Source: CBDCVO01 sp965223085 (GTDB lineage: Bacteria; Pseudomonadota; Gammaproteobacteria; Ga0077536). From it: a stretch of 64,000 nucleotides of DNA. Positions 27,520-36,575 of this stretch are shown piece by piece. Both the position numbers and the translations under genes were made by a program. The DNA lies in contig OZ244981.1 of the NCBI GenBank assembly GCA_965223085.1, positions 3,968,001 to 4,032,000 on the forward strand. The letters are read 5' to 3'. The stretch's first letter is position 1; every line of letters begins with the position of its first letter. Below the pieces are notes generated by a model, which was given only the letters and a program-made list of their open reading frames with translations, searched no databases and was not told where the DNA came from.

Positions 27520-28092
27520 TTAGCGCACGGCAACGCCGATCAACGCTTGGTGCCACCACAACGCAAAGCCGACGTAGAGCGCAAGACCAAGCACGATAGC
27601 AATGATGTCGTTGCGCCAATGCGTCGGCGCAGTTGGCTCGACGGCGTCGAAACGTCGCGAGGCAGACATGCGACCGATGACTGCCCAGAGTAAAAACGCG
27701 CCGAACAAGATCACGTCCGACACCCGGCCGTTGGCGAGCAAATGGGCAAACGCCCACAATTTTGTCGCGGCGAACAAGGGATGTTTTAGCGAGGCTTTAA
27801 TGCGTGAGGGAAAATTCGACGCGATGAAGAGCGGGAAAACGGGCAGTAGGAGTACGGCGGCCAGCATACGTAGCCAAGCCGGTGTGGTATAGAGAATCGG
27901 CGATGTCGCCCGTATTTCGCCGTAGCCATAGATCAATGCCACTAAACCGATCAGAGAAAGCACAGCGTACAACGCCTTGAAAGGCAACGTGCCTAATTTC
28001 TCCACCATGGCGTTGCGCCACTCGCGACTGAATATCGAAATCGAATGAACGCCAAGAAATACCACTAAACCCAGGATAAATTTGTTCATCAC
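27520..28092 (-). CDS. NnrU family membrane protein
   Basis: The 190-residue protein has five to six hydrophobic segments and the NnrU signature: an early FLGVHSISIF segment and the HPLFAATKLWAFAHLLANG motif followed by DVILFGAFLLWAVIG. NnrU was first linked to nitrite and nitric oxide metabolism in Rhodobacter. The family also includes the isomerase Z-ISO of carotenoid biosynthesis, which binds heme b. No denitrification or carotenoid genes are in this window, so the role here is open. It lies upstream of acuI on the same strand and divergent from the Rieske oxygenase gene. Confidence 0.88.
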   Translation of the reverse strand: MMNKFILGLVVFLGVHSISIFSREWRNAMVEKLGTLPFKALYAVLSLIGLVALIYGYGEIRATSPILYTTPAWLRMLAAVLLLPVFPLFIASNFPSRIKASLKHPLFAATKLWAFAHLLANGRVSDVILFGAFLLWAVIGRMSASRRFDAVEPTAPTHWRNDIIAIVLGLALYVGFALWWHQALIGVAVR

Positions 28093-28236
28093 AAAAACCC
28101 TTGTAGTCCACGATTATTGTGCGCTTATGCTACCCGAGAAATAGCCCATCAGCATCACATTTTCACGGCAACCCCAATGGGCTTGCCGGCGAGGAGACGT
28201 TATACTCGATCGAAGTCCAACCGAGTTGTGTCAGCG

Positions 28237-29379
28237 ATGGAAGCGGTCGAACAGATTAACGTGGGGCGCGCACTGCTCGCATTGATCGAATGCGGCACTA
28301 CTGCGATGGCCGACACCGTCTACCAGCAGCCGGTGAGCGAATATATGAGCGAGAACGTCGCCGCCGCGGAACGCGACAAGCTTTTTGGCGCCCAAGCACA
28401 ATGCCTCGGCTTTAGTGGGTTGCTGCCAGTTGCTGGTAGTTATTGTGCGCATGCCGAGAGTGGCAGACCTTTGCTGCTCACACGTGCCGAGGATGGGAAG
28501 TTTCGAGCGTTTTTAAACGTCTGCCGCCATCGCGGTTCGATGGTCACGACCGGTTGCGGTCGTGACCGTCAATTGCGATGCCCCTATCACGCTTGGGCAT
28601 ACGGCCTCGACGGCACCTTGCAGCAAAGACCGCATGACGGCGCTTTTGCAGAAATACCGCGACAACAACTGAGCTTAACCGAAGTGCCTGCGGCTGAGTA
28701 TCAAGGCATGTTATGGGTAGGTGGGAGCCACTCCGCGATCTCGCCACAGACTTTTCTAGGTGGTCTCGACAGAGAATTGTCCGCCTACGAACTCGACAAA
28801 TATCAACTATATTGCACGCGCCGCCTGAGCTGCCACATGAATTGGAAGTTGGTGATGGATACGTTCTTTGAGTCGTATCATTTTTCGGCCCTGCATCGCG
28901 ATTCCATCGCACCGATTTTTCATTCCAACCTAACGACGTTTGATGCCTTTGGTGATCATTTTCGCCTCGTTGCGGCGCGACGCACGATTCAACAGCTACA
29001 CGATCAGCCGGAATCTGACTGGGATCTCCTACCCCACATTGCGGCGATTTATGTCTTGTTTCCGAACGTCGTCGTCGTGTGGCAAGGCGATCATTTCGAA
29101 CTATGGGAAATCTATCCAGATCCGGAACGGGTCGACTCAAGCGTAGCGCGCCTATCGCTGTATGTCGGTACCAGCGCAGATTCCGACAGCGCGCGCCGTT
29201 ATTGGGACCGCAACCTCGATCTCGTTCTGCGTACCGTTGAAGAGGAAGATTTCGTCGTCGGCGAAGCAACGCAAAAGGGTTTCGCAACCGGGGCCCAAGC
29301 CCACTTTTTATTCGGCCGCAACGAGCCGGCCTTAGCGCACTATCATCGCGCCGTGACGCGTACGTTAACGACTCGTTGA
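28237..29379 (+). CDS. Rieske non-heme iron oxygenase, alpha subunit (ring-hydroxylating type)
   Basis: This is the catalytic subunit of a Rieske oxygenase: an N-terminal [2Fe-2S] domain and a C-terminal mononuclear iron domain. With the ATG at 28237 it has 380 residues. An upstream frame from 28117 adds 40 residues of poor character. Rieske ligands are C96, H98, C115 and H118 (CRHRG and CPYHAWAYGLDG). The iron-site region is MDTFFESYHFSALH, supplying the two histidines. No ferredoxin or reductase subunit is adjacent, so electrons must come from elsewhere. The nearby nitroreductase, amidohydrolase and FAH hydrolase (29.4-32.4 kb) suggest a catabolic neighbourhood, but the substrate is not evident. 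Confidence 0.9.
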   Translation: MEAVEQINVGRALLALIECGTTAMADTVYQQPVSEYMSENVAAAERDKLFGAQAQCLGFSGLLPVAGSYCAHAESGRPLLLTRAEDGKFRAFLNVCRHRGSMVTTGCGRDRQLRCPYHAWAYGLDGTLQQRPHDGAFAEIPRQQLSLTEVPAAEYQGMLWVGGSHSAISPQTFLGGLDRELSAYELDKYQLYCTRRLSCHMNWKLVMDTFFESYHFSALHRDSIAPIFHSNLTTFDAFGDHFRLVAARRTIQQLHDQPESDWDLLPHIAAIYVLFPNVVVVWQGDHFELWEIYPDPERVDSSVARLSLYVGTSADSDSARRYWDRNLDLVLRTVEEEDFVVGEATQKGFATGAQAHFLFGRNEPALAHYHRAVTRTLTTR

Positions 29380-29465
29380 GCGAAAAACGCGGCGCACTTT
29401 AAACGAGTTTGCAAATGGCAAAAGTGGCGTAAGGCAATACCCCCGTCCACGTATTTTTCTATTTA

Positions 29466-30131
29466 TCACTTACCTTCCGGCGCAGCCCAATCGGCGACGA
29501 TAAATGGCTTGCCATACTCATTGTCGAAGCTTATTTCCGCCAGCGGTCGGCGATGCAACTGTTTCGGAAACGATCGCGCCGGCCACCCCATGGCGACCAC
29601 CGCCGCCAAAGAAATATCTTCCGGTATTTTAAAGCGCACTTTAATCTGCGGCTCCAATGCACAATGTAACGTCGTTAACGCCGTGCCGAGACCTGCAGCG
29701 CGTGCCGCCAAGAGCACGTTTTGCACGGCAGGATAGACGGATGCGCCGCCGACAATCGACAACCGACCGAGTTCATGATCGGTCGGGTGCACGTCTGCGA
29801 GACGCGCACACACCAACAACAAGATCGGGATCTCATCTAAGTGTCGGGCGAAATGGTTAGCATTGTCGATGACTTTTTTCATGTGGCGATCGAGCAAGGC
29901 GTCACCCCGCGTGCCACCGATATACGCATCCCAAATCGGCAAGTAGAGAGCTTTCAGCCACGACTTTGCCTCGGTGTCGCGCACAACGATAAAACGCAAC
30001 GGCTGGCGATTACCGCCAGATGGTGCCCAGCGCGCTGCGTCGAGCACGTCGGCGATAAGCGCTTCGGGCACCGGATCGGTTTTATAGAAACGGCAAGTCC
30101 CGTTAGTCTGCATTAATTTTTCTAAATCCAT
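29466..30131 (-). CDS. Nitroreductase family FMN oxidoreductase
   Basis: The 221-residue protein has the nitroreductase fold signatures. The N-terminal arginine context CRFYKTDPVPEA and AARWAPSGGNRQPLRFIVV form the FMN phosphate and isoalloxazine sites. VQNVLLAARAAGLGTALTT and the C-terminal MGWPARSFP complete the pattern. Such enzymes reduce nitroaromatics, quinones or enones with NAD(P)H, or act in specialised pathways. It is the last gene of a likely set running FAH hydrolase, amidohydrolase, nitroreductase on the minus strand, with about 60 bases between it and the amidohydrolase. Substrate unknown. Confidence 0.9.
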   Translation of the reverse strand: MDLEKLMQTNGTCRFYKTDPVPEALIADVLDAARWAPSGGNRQPLRFIVVRDTEAKSWLKALYLPIWDAYIGGTRGDALLDRHMKKVIDNANHFARHLDEIPILLLVCARLADVHPTDHELGRLSIVGGASVYPAVQNVLLAARAAGLGTALTTLHCALEPQIKVRFKIPEDISLAAVVAMGWPARSFPKQLHRRPLAEISFDNEYGKPFIVADWAAPEGK

Positions 30132-30193
30132 GCTAGGGTCCTGTCCTACACATAACTTTCACAATTCGCTGGTCTTGAAATCGCGACCACGCT

Positions 30194-31459
30194 TCATTTC
30201 GCGAGCTTCACCGCATCATCACGACGATGAAATTCGCCCCCCTTCATCACCGCTTTAAGTCGAGCTTTTTGCTGCAGTATCGTGATGTCTCGCAGCGGGT
30301 CACCGTCGACCAAAATAAGATCGGCGAAATAGTTCGGCTTGATTTGCCCAATTAGCTCTGGCTGCCCCATAATTTCACCACCCAGGCGCGTCGCACTGAT
30401 AATCGCTTCCATCGGCGTCATGCCAAGCAGCTCTACAAAAAATTGCAGGTCGCGGGCATTAGTCCCGTGCGGCGTCCAAGCGAATCCGTAGTCTCCGCCC
30501 GGCAGAACGCGGATCTCGCGTTGATGCATTGCCTTCAGGCCTGCGATCGCGGCAGCCAATTCCACTTCGTAGGCATCGGCCAGCGGTGAACCCGGTACGA
30601 CGCCCCACTGTTCGGCTTCCCTTGCGGTACCCACTAGCCACGCGAGACCCGGTGCGACGAAATGCTTGTCGCGATGTTTTTCTAACAAGTCTAGGGTTTT
30701 TTCGTCGACGAAGGATGCATGGTAGATAATTTCAACCCCTTGTTGAATGCACATCTGCACCGACACCGCTGAACGTGCATGCGCGCAAACGCGCACGTCG
30801 CGGCGCCTGGCCTCGGCGCAAGCCATCGCGCATTCTTCGACGCTCATCACGGTCGCGCGCGCCGGGACACCGGTGATCTCCTCGCCGGATAGATTAAGTT
30901 TGATGAGGTCGACGCCGTATTTCAAAAACCGACGCACCTCCCGCCGTACTTCTTCGGGGCCACTGACGAGACACCCAAAACTCAGACCATCATGGTCGAT
31001 GTGCGGCGGTGCCACGTCACCTAGGCCACCCAAGGTCGCGATTTCTTGACTATTGGCCAAATAGCGCGGCCCCGGTATTTGACCACTGTTGATGGCATTG
31101 CGAATGACGACGTCCAGTCGCGGTTTCGCGGCCGCGGCACCCACGCAACTGGTAAATCCCATGTCTAGATAACGCTCAGCCACTTGCGCACACCACAAGG
31201 TGTGTTCCTCTGGCGGCATAAACTGGATCGCTTCGAGGCTGGGTTGATCATTCCAACTAAAGTGGGTGTGCGCATCACACAAACCCGGCATTAAGGTCAT
31301 ACCGCGACCATTGACAATTTTTGCTTTCGCCGGGTAACTCGGCAATCGTCCTTTTGCGACGCGCTTAATATGCTCACCGCTAACACGCACTTCACCTTTG
31401 AACGGCGCACCACCACTACCGTCGATAATGCGGACGTTTTTGAAGATCCAATCGCTCAT
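30194..31459 (-). CDS. Amidohydrolase family protein (prolidase/imidazolonepropionase-like)
   Basis: The 421-residue protein is a metal-dependent amidohydrolase. It has the beta-sandwich N-terminus ending TLMPGLCDAHTHFSW (HxH metal ligands). A probable bridging lysine lies in YGVDLIKLNLSG, with further histidines in VCAHARSA and IYHASFVDEKT. The catalytic aspartate is in LPGGDYGFAWTPHGTN. The C-terminal sandwich contains GQIKPNYFADLILVDGDPL. This matches the group containing Xaa-Arg dipeptidases and related enzymes. No signal peptide is seen, so it is cytosolic. The start lies 22 bases from the end of the upstream FAH-family gene, so the two are probably co-transcribed. Confidence 0.9.
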   Translation of the reverse strand: MSDWIFKNVRIIDGSGGAPFKGEVRVSGEHIKRVAKGRLPSYPAKAKIVNGRGMTLMPGLCDAHTHFSWNDQPSLEAIQFMPPEEHTLWCAQVAERYLDMGFTSCVGAAAAKPRLDVVIRNAINSGQIPGPRYLANSQEIATLGGLGDVAPPHIDHDGLSFGCLVSGPEEVRREVRRFLKYGVDLIKLNLSGEEITGVPARATVMSVEECAMACAEARRRDVRVCAHARSAVSVQMCIQQGVEIIYHASFVDEKTLDLLEKHRDKHFVAPGLAWLVGTAREAEQWGVVPGSPLADAYEVELAAAIAGLKAMHQREIRVLPGGDYGFAWTPHGTNARDLQFFVELLGMTPMEAIISATRLGGEIMGQPELIGQIKPNYFADLILVDGDPLRDITILQQKARLKAVMKGGEFHRRDDAVKLAK

Positions 31460-31481
31460 TTGCCGCCCTCTATAACAATAA

Positions 31482-32366
31482 TCAGCCCTTGTGGCGCCCT
31501 ATCACGCAGTTTACCAAGGTACCGATCGCCGGGATTTCGATTTTTACCTCATCGCCCGGTTGGAGAAATTTCGGTGGTTTAAACCCGACGCCGACGCCCG
31601 ACGGCGTTCCCGTTGCAATAATATCCCCGACTTGCAAGGTGATGCCCCGCGATAGGGTTGCGATCAAATTGGGCACGTCAAAGATCATTTGTTGGGTATT
31701 GCCGTCTTGACGGAGCTCCCCATTCACCCAGCAACGGATAGTGGTATTAGCAAGGTCGATTTCCTCACGCGTCACCGCATAAGGCCCTAGCGGACAAAAA
31801 GTGTCTTGCGATTTGCCCAACAACCACTGCAAGTGACGCTTTTGCACGTCACGTGCGGTAACATCGTTAATAATGGTGTACCCCCACACGTGCTCGAGGG
31901 CTGCGCTCGGCGAGATGCGGCTACCGCCACGACCGATAATAACCCCGAGTTCCGCCTCGTAATCCGTCGCCACACTGATCTGCGCATCTTGCTCGATCGC
32001 GTCACCTGGGCCAATTACGCAGTGCGGCAATTTCGAAAAAACGATCGGGTGCTCGGGGATATTCTCGCTCGCGTTCGCGGCATCGTAGCCGCTGCGCGCA
32101 AACTCCTGCACATGCTCGTGGTAATTCTTGCCGATGCAAAAAATGTTGCGCCTCGGCACCGGGATCGGTGCTCGCAGGTCGACGTCCGCGAGCGCGTATT
32201 GCCGACCTCTCGCGATGCCGTCAATTTCACCGCCGCGCTCCAGCAGCGCAAGGATCCCCACTTCAGCAACGGGGGTGCCGAGCGCCAAGGTGGTAACCAC
32301 ACTTTCGTTGGCATCGACGATACCGATCTGGGCCTCAGAACCAATGACAAAAGTCGCTAATCGCAT
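31482..32366 (-). CDS. Fumarylacetoacetate hydrolase (FAH) family protein
   Basis: The 294-residue protein has an N-terminal domain of about 70 residues and the FAH catalytic domain. NIFCIGKNYHEHVQEF, the metal ligands in ATDYEAELGVIIGRGG, WGYTIINDVTARDVQ, and GDIIATGTPSGVGVG with a C-terminal GDEVKIEIPAIGTLVN are seen. Family members include acylpyruvases, oxaloacetate decarboxylases and ring-cleavage product hydrolases; the exact activity is not readable. It heads a minus-strand set with an amidohydrolase and nitroreductase. It is divergent from the moxR-like gene, about 120 bases away. Confidence 0.92.
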   Translation of the reverse strand: MRLATFVIGSEAQIGIVDANESVVTTLALGTPVAEVGILALLERGGEIDGIARGRQYALADVDLRAPIPVPRRNIFCIGKNYHEHVQEFARSGYDAANASENIPEHPIVFSKLPHCVIGPGDAIEQDAQISVATDYEAELGVIIGRGGSRISPSAALEHVWGYTIINDVTARDVQKRHLQWLLGKSQDTFCPLGPYAVTREEIDLANTTIRCWVNGELRQDGNTQQMIFDVPNLIATLSRGITLQVGDIIATGTPSGVGVGFKPPKFLQPGDEVKIEIPAIGTLVNCVIGRHKG

Positions 32367-32489
32367 GGTGTACCGGCTTCCCCCTGGTATTCGCGCAGAA
32401 GCCTATCACAGGCATCGCCTTTGGATTCCATTTGTCTTTACAATAGCCTACTCATGCGGCATTCAGCTGCGTTGCACTGAGGTGACTCG

Positions 32490-33398
32490 ATGTTGAGCTT
32501 GTTTGAATCCGTGGAGCGGGTTACGCGAGCGCTCGCTGAATGCGATTATATCGCTGATCGATCGTTAGCGCTTACCGTAAAACTCGCCGCGGAGCTAGAA
32601 AAGCCGATCTTGCTGGAAGGCGAAGCGGGGGTTGGCAAGACCGAACTCGCCAAAGCGCTCGCGGATAGATTGGACACCCCGTTGATTCGCCTGCAATGCT
32701 ATGAGGGGCTAGACGTCAATACTGCCCTGTATGAGTGGAACTATGCACGGCAAATACTGCATATTCGCATCGCCGAGCAAAGCGGAGCCGACGCTCGCCA
32801 ACTCGAACCAGAAATATTCAGCGAAGAATTTTTGCATGCGCGGCCGCTGCTCGCCGCTATTCGCCACCCCGGACCGCGTCCGGCGGTACTGCTCATCGAC
32901 GAAATCGACCGCGCGGACGAAGAATTCGAAGCATTCTTGTTAGAAATCCTGTCAGATTATCAAGTTACAGTGCCCGAAATCGGCACGTTCACAGCGCTAC
33001 ATAAACCACTTGTCATTCTGACCTCCAATCGCACCCGCGAACTCCATGATGCGCTTAAACGACGCTGCTTGTATCTCTGGATCGATTACCCCAATCCCGA
33101 CAAAGAACGCGAAATAATTCTGCGTCGCGTGCCCGGGCTAGAGCATCGCTTGGCGACCCAGGTTGGCGAGGTCATGCAAACACTGCGTCGGGTCGATTTC
33201 TACAAGCGACCCGGTATTGCCGAAGCGCTCGATTGGAGCCAAGCATTGCTAGGTCTTGGGGTCGTGTCCTTAGACGCAAGTACCCTGATCGACACCGCGG
33301 GCGTCGTTCTAAAATATCGCGACGACATCGAGCGACTACACGGGATAGGTGCCGAGCAAATCCTGACCGGGCAAACCGAACTTACAGAGCGGGAATGA
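32490..33398 (+). CDS. MoxR-family AAA+ ATPase (CoxD-like)
   Basis: The 302-residue ATPase has Walker A GEAGVGKTEL (K50, T51), Walker B LLIDEIDRADEEFE (D137, E138), a sensor-1 asparagine in VILTSNRTREL, and the MoxR insert region. It works as a chaperone-like ATPase with a VWA-domain partner, here encoded 57 bases downstream. The CoxD/CoxE pair matures the molybdenum-copper CO dehydrogenase in some bacteria. No coxMSL genes are present in this window, so the client protein is unknown. Confidence 0.92.
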   Translation: MLSLFESVERVTRALAECDYIADRSLALTVKLAAELEKPILLEGEAGVGKTELAKALADRLDTPLIRLQCYEGLDVNTALYEWNYARQILHIRIAEQSGADARQLEPEIFSEEFLHARPLLAAIRHPGPRPAVLLIDEIDRADEEFEAFLLEILSDYQVTVPEIGTFTALHKPLVILTSNRTRELHDALKRRCLYLWIDYPNPDKEREIILRRVPGLEHRLATQVGEVMQTLRRVDFYKRPGIAEALDWSQALLGLGVVSLDASTLIDTAGVVLKYRDDIERLHGIGAEQILTGQTELTERE

Positions 33399-33455
33399 AT
33401 GCGCGCCAACTTCGCTAGCCCAGCGTTGCTTTAGGCACCGAATTCTAGCCCCACA

Positions 33456-34574
33456 ATGGCACCCGCAAGCGCGCAACGAAACGCCGATGTGCTCGAACGC
33501 ATGCTCGATTTTTGTCGCTTCGCTAAATCGAACCAGCTCAATGTAACCCAGGGTCGCGTTATCGATTGCGTGCGTGCCTTAGCAGCGATCGATTGGGCAA
33601 ATGAGGATGATTTCCGGCTCGCGTTGCGCACCAATATCGCTTCTAGTCGGGCGGAAGAGCAAGCATTTGACCGTCTGTTCAGACACTATTTTTACGGCGA
33701 AGATAACGCGCCAATCGTGGCGCCGCGACCGCTGAACTCGGAGAAAATTCGCGGACGTCAAGGTCACGCCCACAGTGATATTCATGATGCCCTGGTAACC
33801 GATCCGCAACAATTCAGCGCTGCGGCGAGCACCCGCGATATCGACCTGCAACAGCGTTGGATGCACGACGCTGCGTCGCTCGACAAAGTAATTCAATCCT
33901 TGGCGCGCAAGCTCGCAACCCGCCTCAGTCGCCGCCTGTGTGCCGACCGCCACGGCGAAACCGTTGACTTACGCCGCACGATACGGCGCAACGAGCGCCA
34001 CGGCCTCGACTTAGTCGATTTATCCTATAAGGCACGTCAGATACGCAAGACGCGTCTCGTGATGCTATGCGATGTGAGCGGATCGATGGATTCTTTCAAT
34101 CCATTTCTATTGCAGCTCATGTTGGGCGTGCAACGAGCGCTCAAGAATTCCCGGACCTTCGCGTTCAGCACCCAAGTATCCGAGATTACTGCTGCGCTAC
34201 GACGTCGTTCGGTTGAAAACACCCTACGAGAACTCGGGCAGGCAGTAAAACATTGGTCTGGTGGTACTAAGGTCGGGGCGGCTTTAGCGGTAATTAATCG
34301 CGCCGTACTACGGGAAGGCGTCGCCCGCTCCACGGTGCTCGTTATAATTAGCGACGGCTATGATAACGGCGACGTTAAACAAATCGAGCGCGAAATGAAA
34401 ACGGCGAAAAGGCGGGTTCGCAAGATCGTATGGATTAATCCAATGTACGGCGCGAGTACTTTTCAAGTTCGCGCCGCAGGGATGCGCGCCGCCATCCCCT
34501 ACATTGACCATTTTCTCCCGGCCTTCGATGCGGACTCGCTCGAAGTGCTGGTGCGCGAACTCGGCAAGGTGTGA
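33456..34574 (+). CDS. VWA domain protein, CoxE-like
   Basis: The 372-residue protein pairs with the upstream MoxR ATPase. The C-terminal half is a von Willebrand A domain with a complete MIDAS: DVSGSM (D206 onward), the threonine in HWSGGTKVGAAL, and the acidic residue in VLVIISDGYDNGD. The N-terminal half is helical and charged, with the conserved RRTIRRNERHGLDLVDLSYK region of CoxE-type proteins. MoxR-VWA pairs load metals or fold large complexes. No signal peptide is present. The start ATG at 33456 follows the moxR stop by 57 bases. Confidence 0.9.
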   Translation: MAPASAQRNADVLERMLDFCRFAKSNQLNVTQGRVIDCVRALAAIDWANEDDFRLALRTNIASSRAEEQAFDRLFRHYFYGEDNAPIVAPRPLNSEKIRGRQGHAHSDIHDALVTDPQQFSAAASTRDIDLQQRWMHDAASLDKVIQSLARKLATRLSRRLCADRHGETVDLRRTIRRNERHGLDLVDLSYKARQIRKTRLVMLCDVSGSMDSFNPFLLQLMLGVQRALKNSRTFAFSTQVSEITAALRRRSVENTLRELGQAVKHWSGGTKVGAALAVINRAVLREGVARSTVLVIISDGYDNGDVKQIEREMKTAKRRVRKIVWINPMYGASTFQVRAAGMRAAIPYIDHFLPAFDADSLEVLVRELGKV

Positions 34575-34635
34575 CCGGAATCGGCCCCCGGCTCACACCA
34601 GCCGTTCTTTAGACTTCAAGCGCGTGTCGTTTCGT

Positions 34636-35238
34636 TTATAGCATGCCGTTGCACCGTCGTGCGCACCAAGCTAGGCCCGCGAAAGCGCTCAAAAATAGCG
34701 GTAGTGCGGCTGGGATCGGGATCACCGCGGGGGCGCTCGAACGGGTGTAAGTGAACGTTCCGCCGTCGCTCGGGGTGGCGCCCCAAGCGGTAAAAACGAC
34801 ATCGATATAGATATCATCTGGCAGTGACCCCGAACTCGGTATCAACAGGACCGCCGGATTATCAGTGATATTGCCCCGCAAACTACCGCGTCCGCCGTAG
34901 GCATCCGCCCAATCGTCAAATTGCAAACCCGCGCCCAAATTCGCAGCCTCGCCGAAGCTAAACACCGGATTACTATTAAGTCCGCTTACGGCCCACCGCG
35001 TACCGGCCGGCGAGTTGCTATCGGGACCGCCCGAACCCGTCTCTTGCGCGGCATTGTAAATGCCTCCTTGTCCGCCACGCGTCAATTCAATAATACCGGC
35101 GATAATCTCGTCGACGGCATTCGCACCGCCCGTGTTGCTAAACGCGATCGAAGCGCCACTCCAGTGCACCGATGCCGCGAACACCGTCTGCCCGATACTG
35201 ATGGCAAAGCTCAGTAGAATAACCGCAAAACAACGCAT
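34636..35238 (-). CDS. Secreted protein with VPLPA-CTERM-like sorting signal
   Basis: The 200-residue protein has a signal peptide (about residues 1-21, ending VFAAS) and a C-terminal tripartite sorting tail. The motif IPIPAALPLF begins a hydrophobic segment and is followed by an arginine-containing end (CARRCNGML). This is the VPLPA-CTERM/PEP-CTERM type processed by exosortases. The middle part is glycine-, asparagine- and serine-rich with no recognised domain. No exosortase is encoded in this window. The gene is divergent from the decaheme cytochrome gene. The ~330-base gap between them holds no other recognisable feature. Confidence 0.75.
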   Translation of the reverse strand: MRCFAVILLSFAISIGQTVFAASVHWSGASIAFSNTGGANAVDEIIAGIIELTRGGQGGIYNAAQETGSGGPDSNSPAGTRWAVSGLNSNPVFSFGEAANLGAGLQFDDWADAYGGRGSLRGNITDNPAVLLIPSSGSLPDDIYIDVVFTAWGATPSDGGTFTYTRSSAPAVIPIPAALPLFLSAFAGLAWCARRCNGML

Positions 35239-35569
35239 ATTTCCCTCCTTAAAACAGTATTAAAACTCGTCGCCTAGCAGTCAGAGGCCCCTGTGCGATG
35301 GATTTCGACCAAGGAATTCGAACCGGCGCGTGCGTTTTCTCCTCAGTTGATGCTCGTTCACCCCAGTTTCGTTCAATGTTGTTGCGACAATTATGTGAAG
35401 TATTTATCACCGTGCTCGCCATCGCCCCCGCACTGGTTCATCGCAGAAATCTTATCGAACAGTATACAGGCACTTGCCTGCTGCAAGGATTGAACCTTTA
35501 GGGGCGACCGGCAACCTACAGCAACATCGCGCGCCACAGAACGCGATGGCGAATGCTGGAGGAAGGGGT

Positions 35570-36517
35570 GTGCCCGCGGGTCAATATTTTTGCCGCGCAC
35601 TGGTGGTTATCGCGATCGCGGTACTGCTGAGCGCCGGCGCACTGACGGACGACCAGGTTTCGAAATCTTCCCCTGAGTTCCTCGGTGAGGCGACTTGCCG
35701 TCTCTGCCATCGGCTCGAATCCGAGCACTGGGATTACACCGTGCATGCGCAAGCGTTCAAACACCATGCCCGCAATGCTTTGGAAAAACGCAGCTGCGAG
35801 GCCTGCCACGGAGCGGGCAAACAACATATGAGCGACCCCAGCAACCGGGCACTGATCATGGCCTTCACGCGCGGCGCCCACAACACGGTAGCGGAGCAAA
35901 ACGCGGTGTGTCTGCAATGCCACGCCGGCGGCGCGCGTTTTCATTGGCTCGGCTCTACCCACGAGGCGCAGGATCTCGCCTGCAGCGACTGCCATAATCC
36001 CATGGCGAAAATCTCTACGAGCGGTTTGCTACGCGAGACGAACGTCAATAAAACGTGTTTTAGCTGCCACGCTAGGCAACGCTTGCAGTTCAAAAAGCGT
36101 TCCCATATGCCCCTGCTCGAAGGCCAGCTCGATTGCGCCGATTGTCACAATCCGCATGGTTCCACAGCCGATCCCTTGCTCGCGGCGGATTCGGTAAATC
36201 AACTTTGTTACGGCTGCCATGCCGATAAACGGGGACCCTTCATCTGGGAACACGCACCGGTGACGGAAAATTGCCTGAATTGTCACGAAGCCCATGGCTC
36301 GAATCGCGCCCGGCTACTGACCACCGCGATCCCGTTTCTATGTCAGCAGTGTCACGCCCAGGTATCGATCCTCGACCATCAAACCGCGCTGGTGACGAGT
36401 GATAACCTCGCCGGTGGCATCCGCCCCGACGAGCGTGTCATGCTGCGTGGGTGCGTCAACTGCCATGCCCGCATACACGGTTCGAACCATCCCGCGGGCG
36501 CGCGCTTTCATCGCTAA
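35570..36517 (+). CDS. Decaheme c-type cytochrome of the MtrA/MtoA/PioA/DmsE family
   Basis: This periplasmic cytochrome carries electrons through an outer-membrane porin. Ten CXXCH motifs begin at residues 43, 76, 114, 138, 163, 189, 213, 235, 258 and 295, the number expected for this family. The C-terminal CVNCHARIHGSNHPAG closely follows the family ending. A GTG at 35570 is chosen as start: it follows GGAGGAAGG (35558-35566) and leads into a signal peptide (hydrophobic 11-24). An ATG at 35546 and a TTG at 35474 lie upstream in frame. The product is 315 residues. The next gene encodes the MtrB/PioB barrel. No dmsAB or mtrC gene is adjacent, which favours an Fe(II)-oxidation or general extracellular electron transfer role over DMSO respiration. 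Confidence 0.92.
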   Translation: MPAGQYFCRALVVIAIAVLLSAGALTDDQVSKSSPEFLGEATCRLCHRLESEHWDYTVHAQAFKHHARNALEKRSCEACHGAGKQHMSDPSNRALIMAFTRGAHNTVAEQNAVCLQCHAGGARFHWLGSTHEAQDLACSDCHNPMAKISTSGLLRETNVNKTCFSCHARQRLQFKKRSHMPLLEGQLDCADCHNPHGSTADPLLAADSVNQLCYGCHADKRGPFIWEHAPVTENCLNCHEAHGSNRARLLTTAIPFLCQQCHAQVSILDHQTALVTSDNLAGGIRPDERVMLRGCVNCHARIHGSNHPAGARFHR

Positions 36518-36575
36518 ACTCATGGGCCGGCTAATCTCGCTAAGCATTTCCTCGGCACGCTGTTCGCACCGCCCG

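Noticed and set aside
28544..29287. 247-codon minus-strand frame opposite the Rieske oxygenase
   Set aside because: Shadow of a gene with complete Rieske and iron-site motifs.
32490..34574. MoxR/VWA pair as a possible anti-phage system
   Set aside because: Sequence fits the CoxD/CoxE maturation type and no nuclease, protease or defence effector is adjacent.
36399..36575. Upstream extension of the MtrB/PioB frame
   Set aside because: It lies inside the decaheme cytochrome gene and has no family similarity; the ATG at 36576 begins a clear signal peptide.
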